NCBI GenBank assembly: GCA_041623895.1
Contig: JBFJVZ010000432.1
Location: forward strand, 1-6,179
Direction: 5' to 3'
Source of the DNA: JBFJVZ01 sp041623895
GTDB taxonomy: Bacteria; Planctomycetota; Planctomycetia; Pirellulales; Pirellulaceae
DNA: 6,179 bases
Shown: positions 6,179-6,179 of the stretch, piece by piece
Numbering within the stretch: position 1 is the first letter of the stretch
Layout: the number at the start of each line of letters is the position of its first letter
The notes under the pieces: generated by a model
What the model saw: the letters and a program-made list of their open reading frames with translations, nothing else
Told to the model about the DNA's origin: nothing
Databases searched by the model: none
Program-made: the position numbers and the translations under genes

Positions 6179-6179
6179 C

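Overview
The window looks like part of a Planctomycetes chromosome. The reasons are an SHD1 (SLA1 homology domain 1) domain joined to a propeller-like region, a short HEAT-repeat lipoprotein whose N-terminal motif (GCQDGPLYALKNVNPYF) I associate with that phylum, a FloA-type flotillin, and mostly weak or absent Shine-Dalgarno sites. These family assignments come from motif recognition and memory, not from a database search. No genus can be named.

Layout. Positions 1-1631 read on the plus strand: the 3' part of a secreted-type alpha/beta hydrolase with an EF-hand-like calcium loop in its lid region, then a small acidic protein with a cysteine-rich, probably zinc-binding tail. Positions 1671-1802 hold a 132-bp imperfect inverted repeat bounded by CTAG at both ends. 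It resembles a miniature, non-coding mobile or palindromic element and sits exactly between convergent genes. Positions 1799-6179 read entirely on the minus strand. In transcription order (right to left) they are: the C-terminal part of floA (cut by the window edge), a small basic protein with conserved-looking ends and a low-complexity middle, a beta-hydroxyacid dehydrogenase (2-hydroxy-3-oxopropionate or 3-hydroxyisobutyrate type), a HEAT-repeat lipoprotein, and an SHD1 plus propeller-like exported protein. The stop codon of that last gene lies inside the terminal CTAG of the inverted repeat.

How the genes may work together. The five minus-strand genes are co-directional, with gaps of 50-134 bp. 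floA and the small basic protein probably form one unit, and the HEAT lipoprotein and the SHD1 protein another; both pairs point to the cell envelope. The dehydrogenase between them looks metabolic and has no visible link. The two plus-strand genes may be co-transcribed (55 bp gap) but show no shared pathway. There is no gene-free stretch longer than 300 bases. I saw no tRNA, rRNA, CRISPR array, transposase gene or prophage genes. I did not find a complete new multi-gene system; the most unusual item is the CTAG-bounded inverted repeat and its contact with the SHD1 gene.
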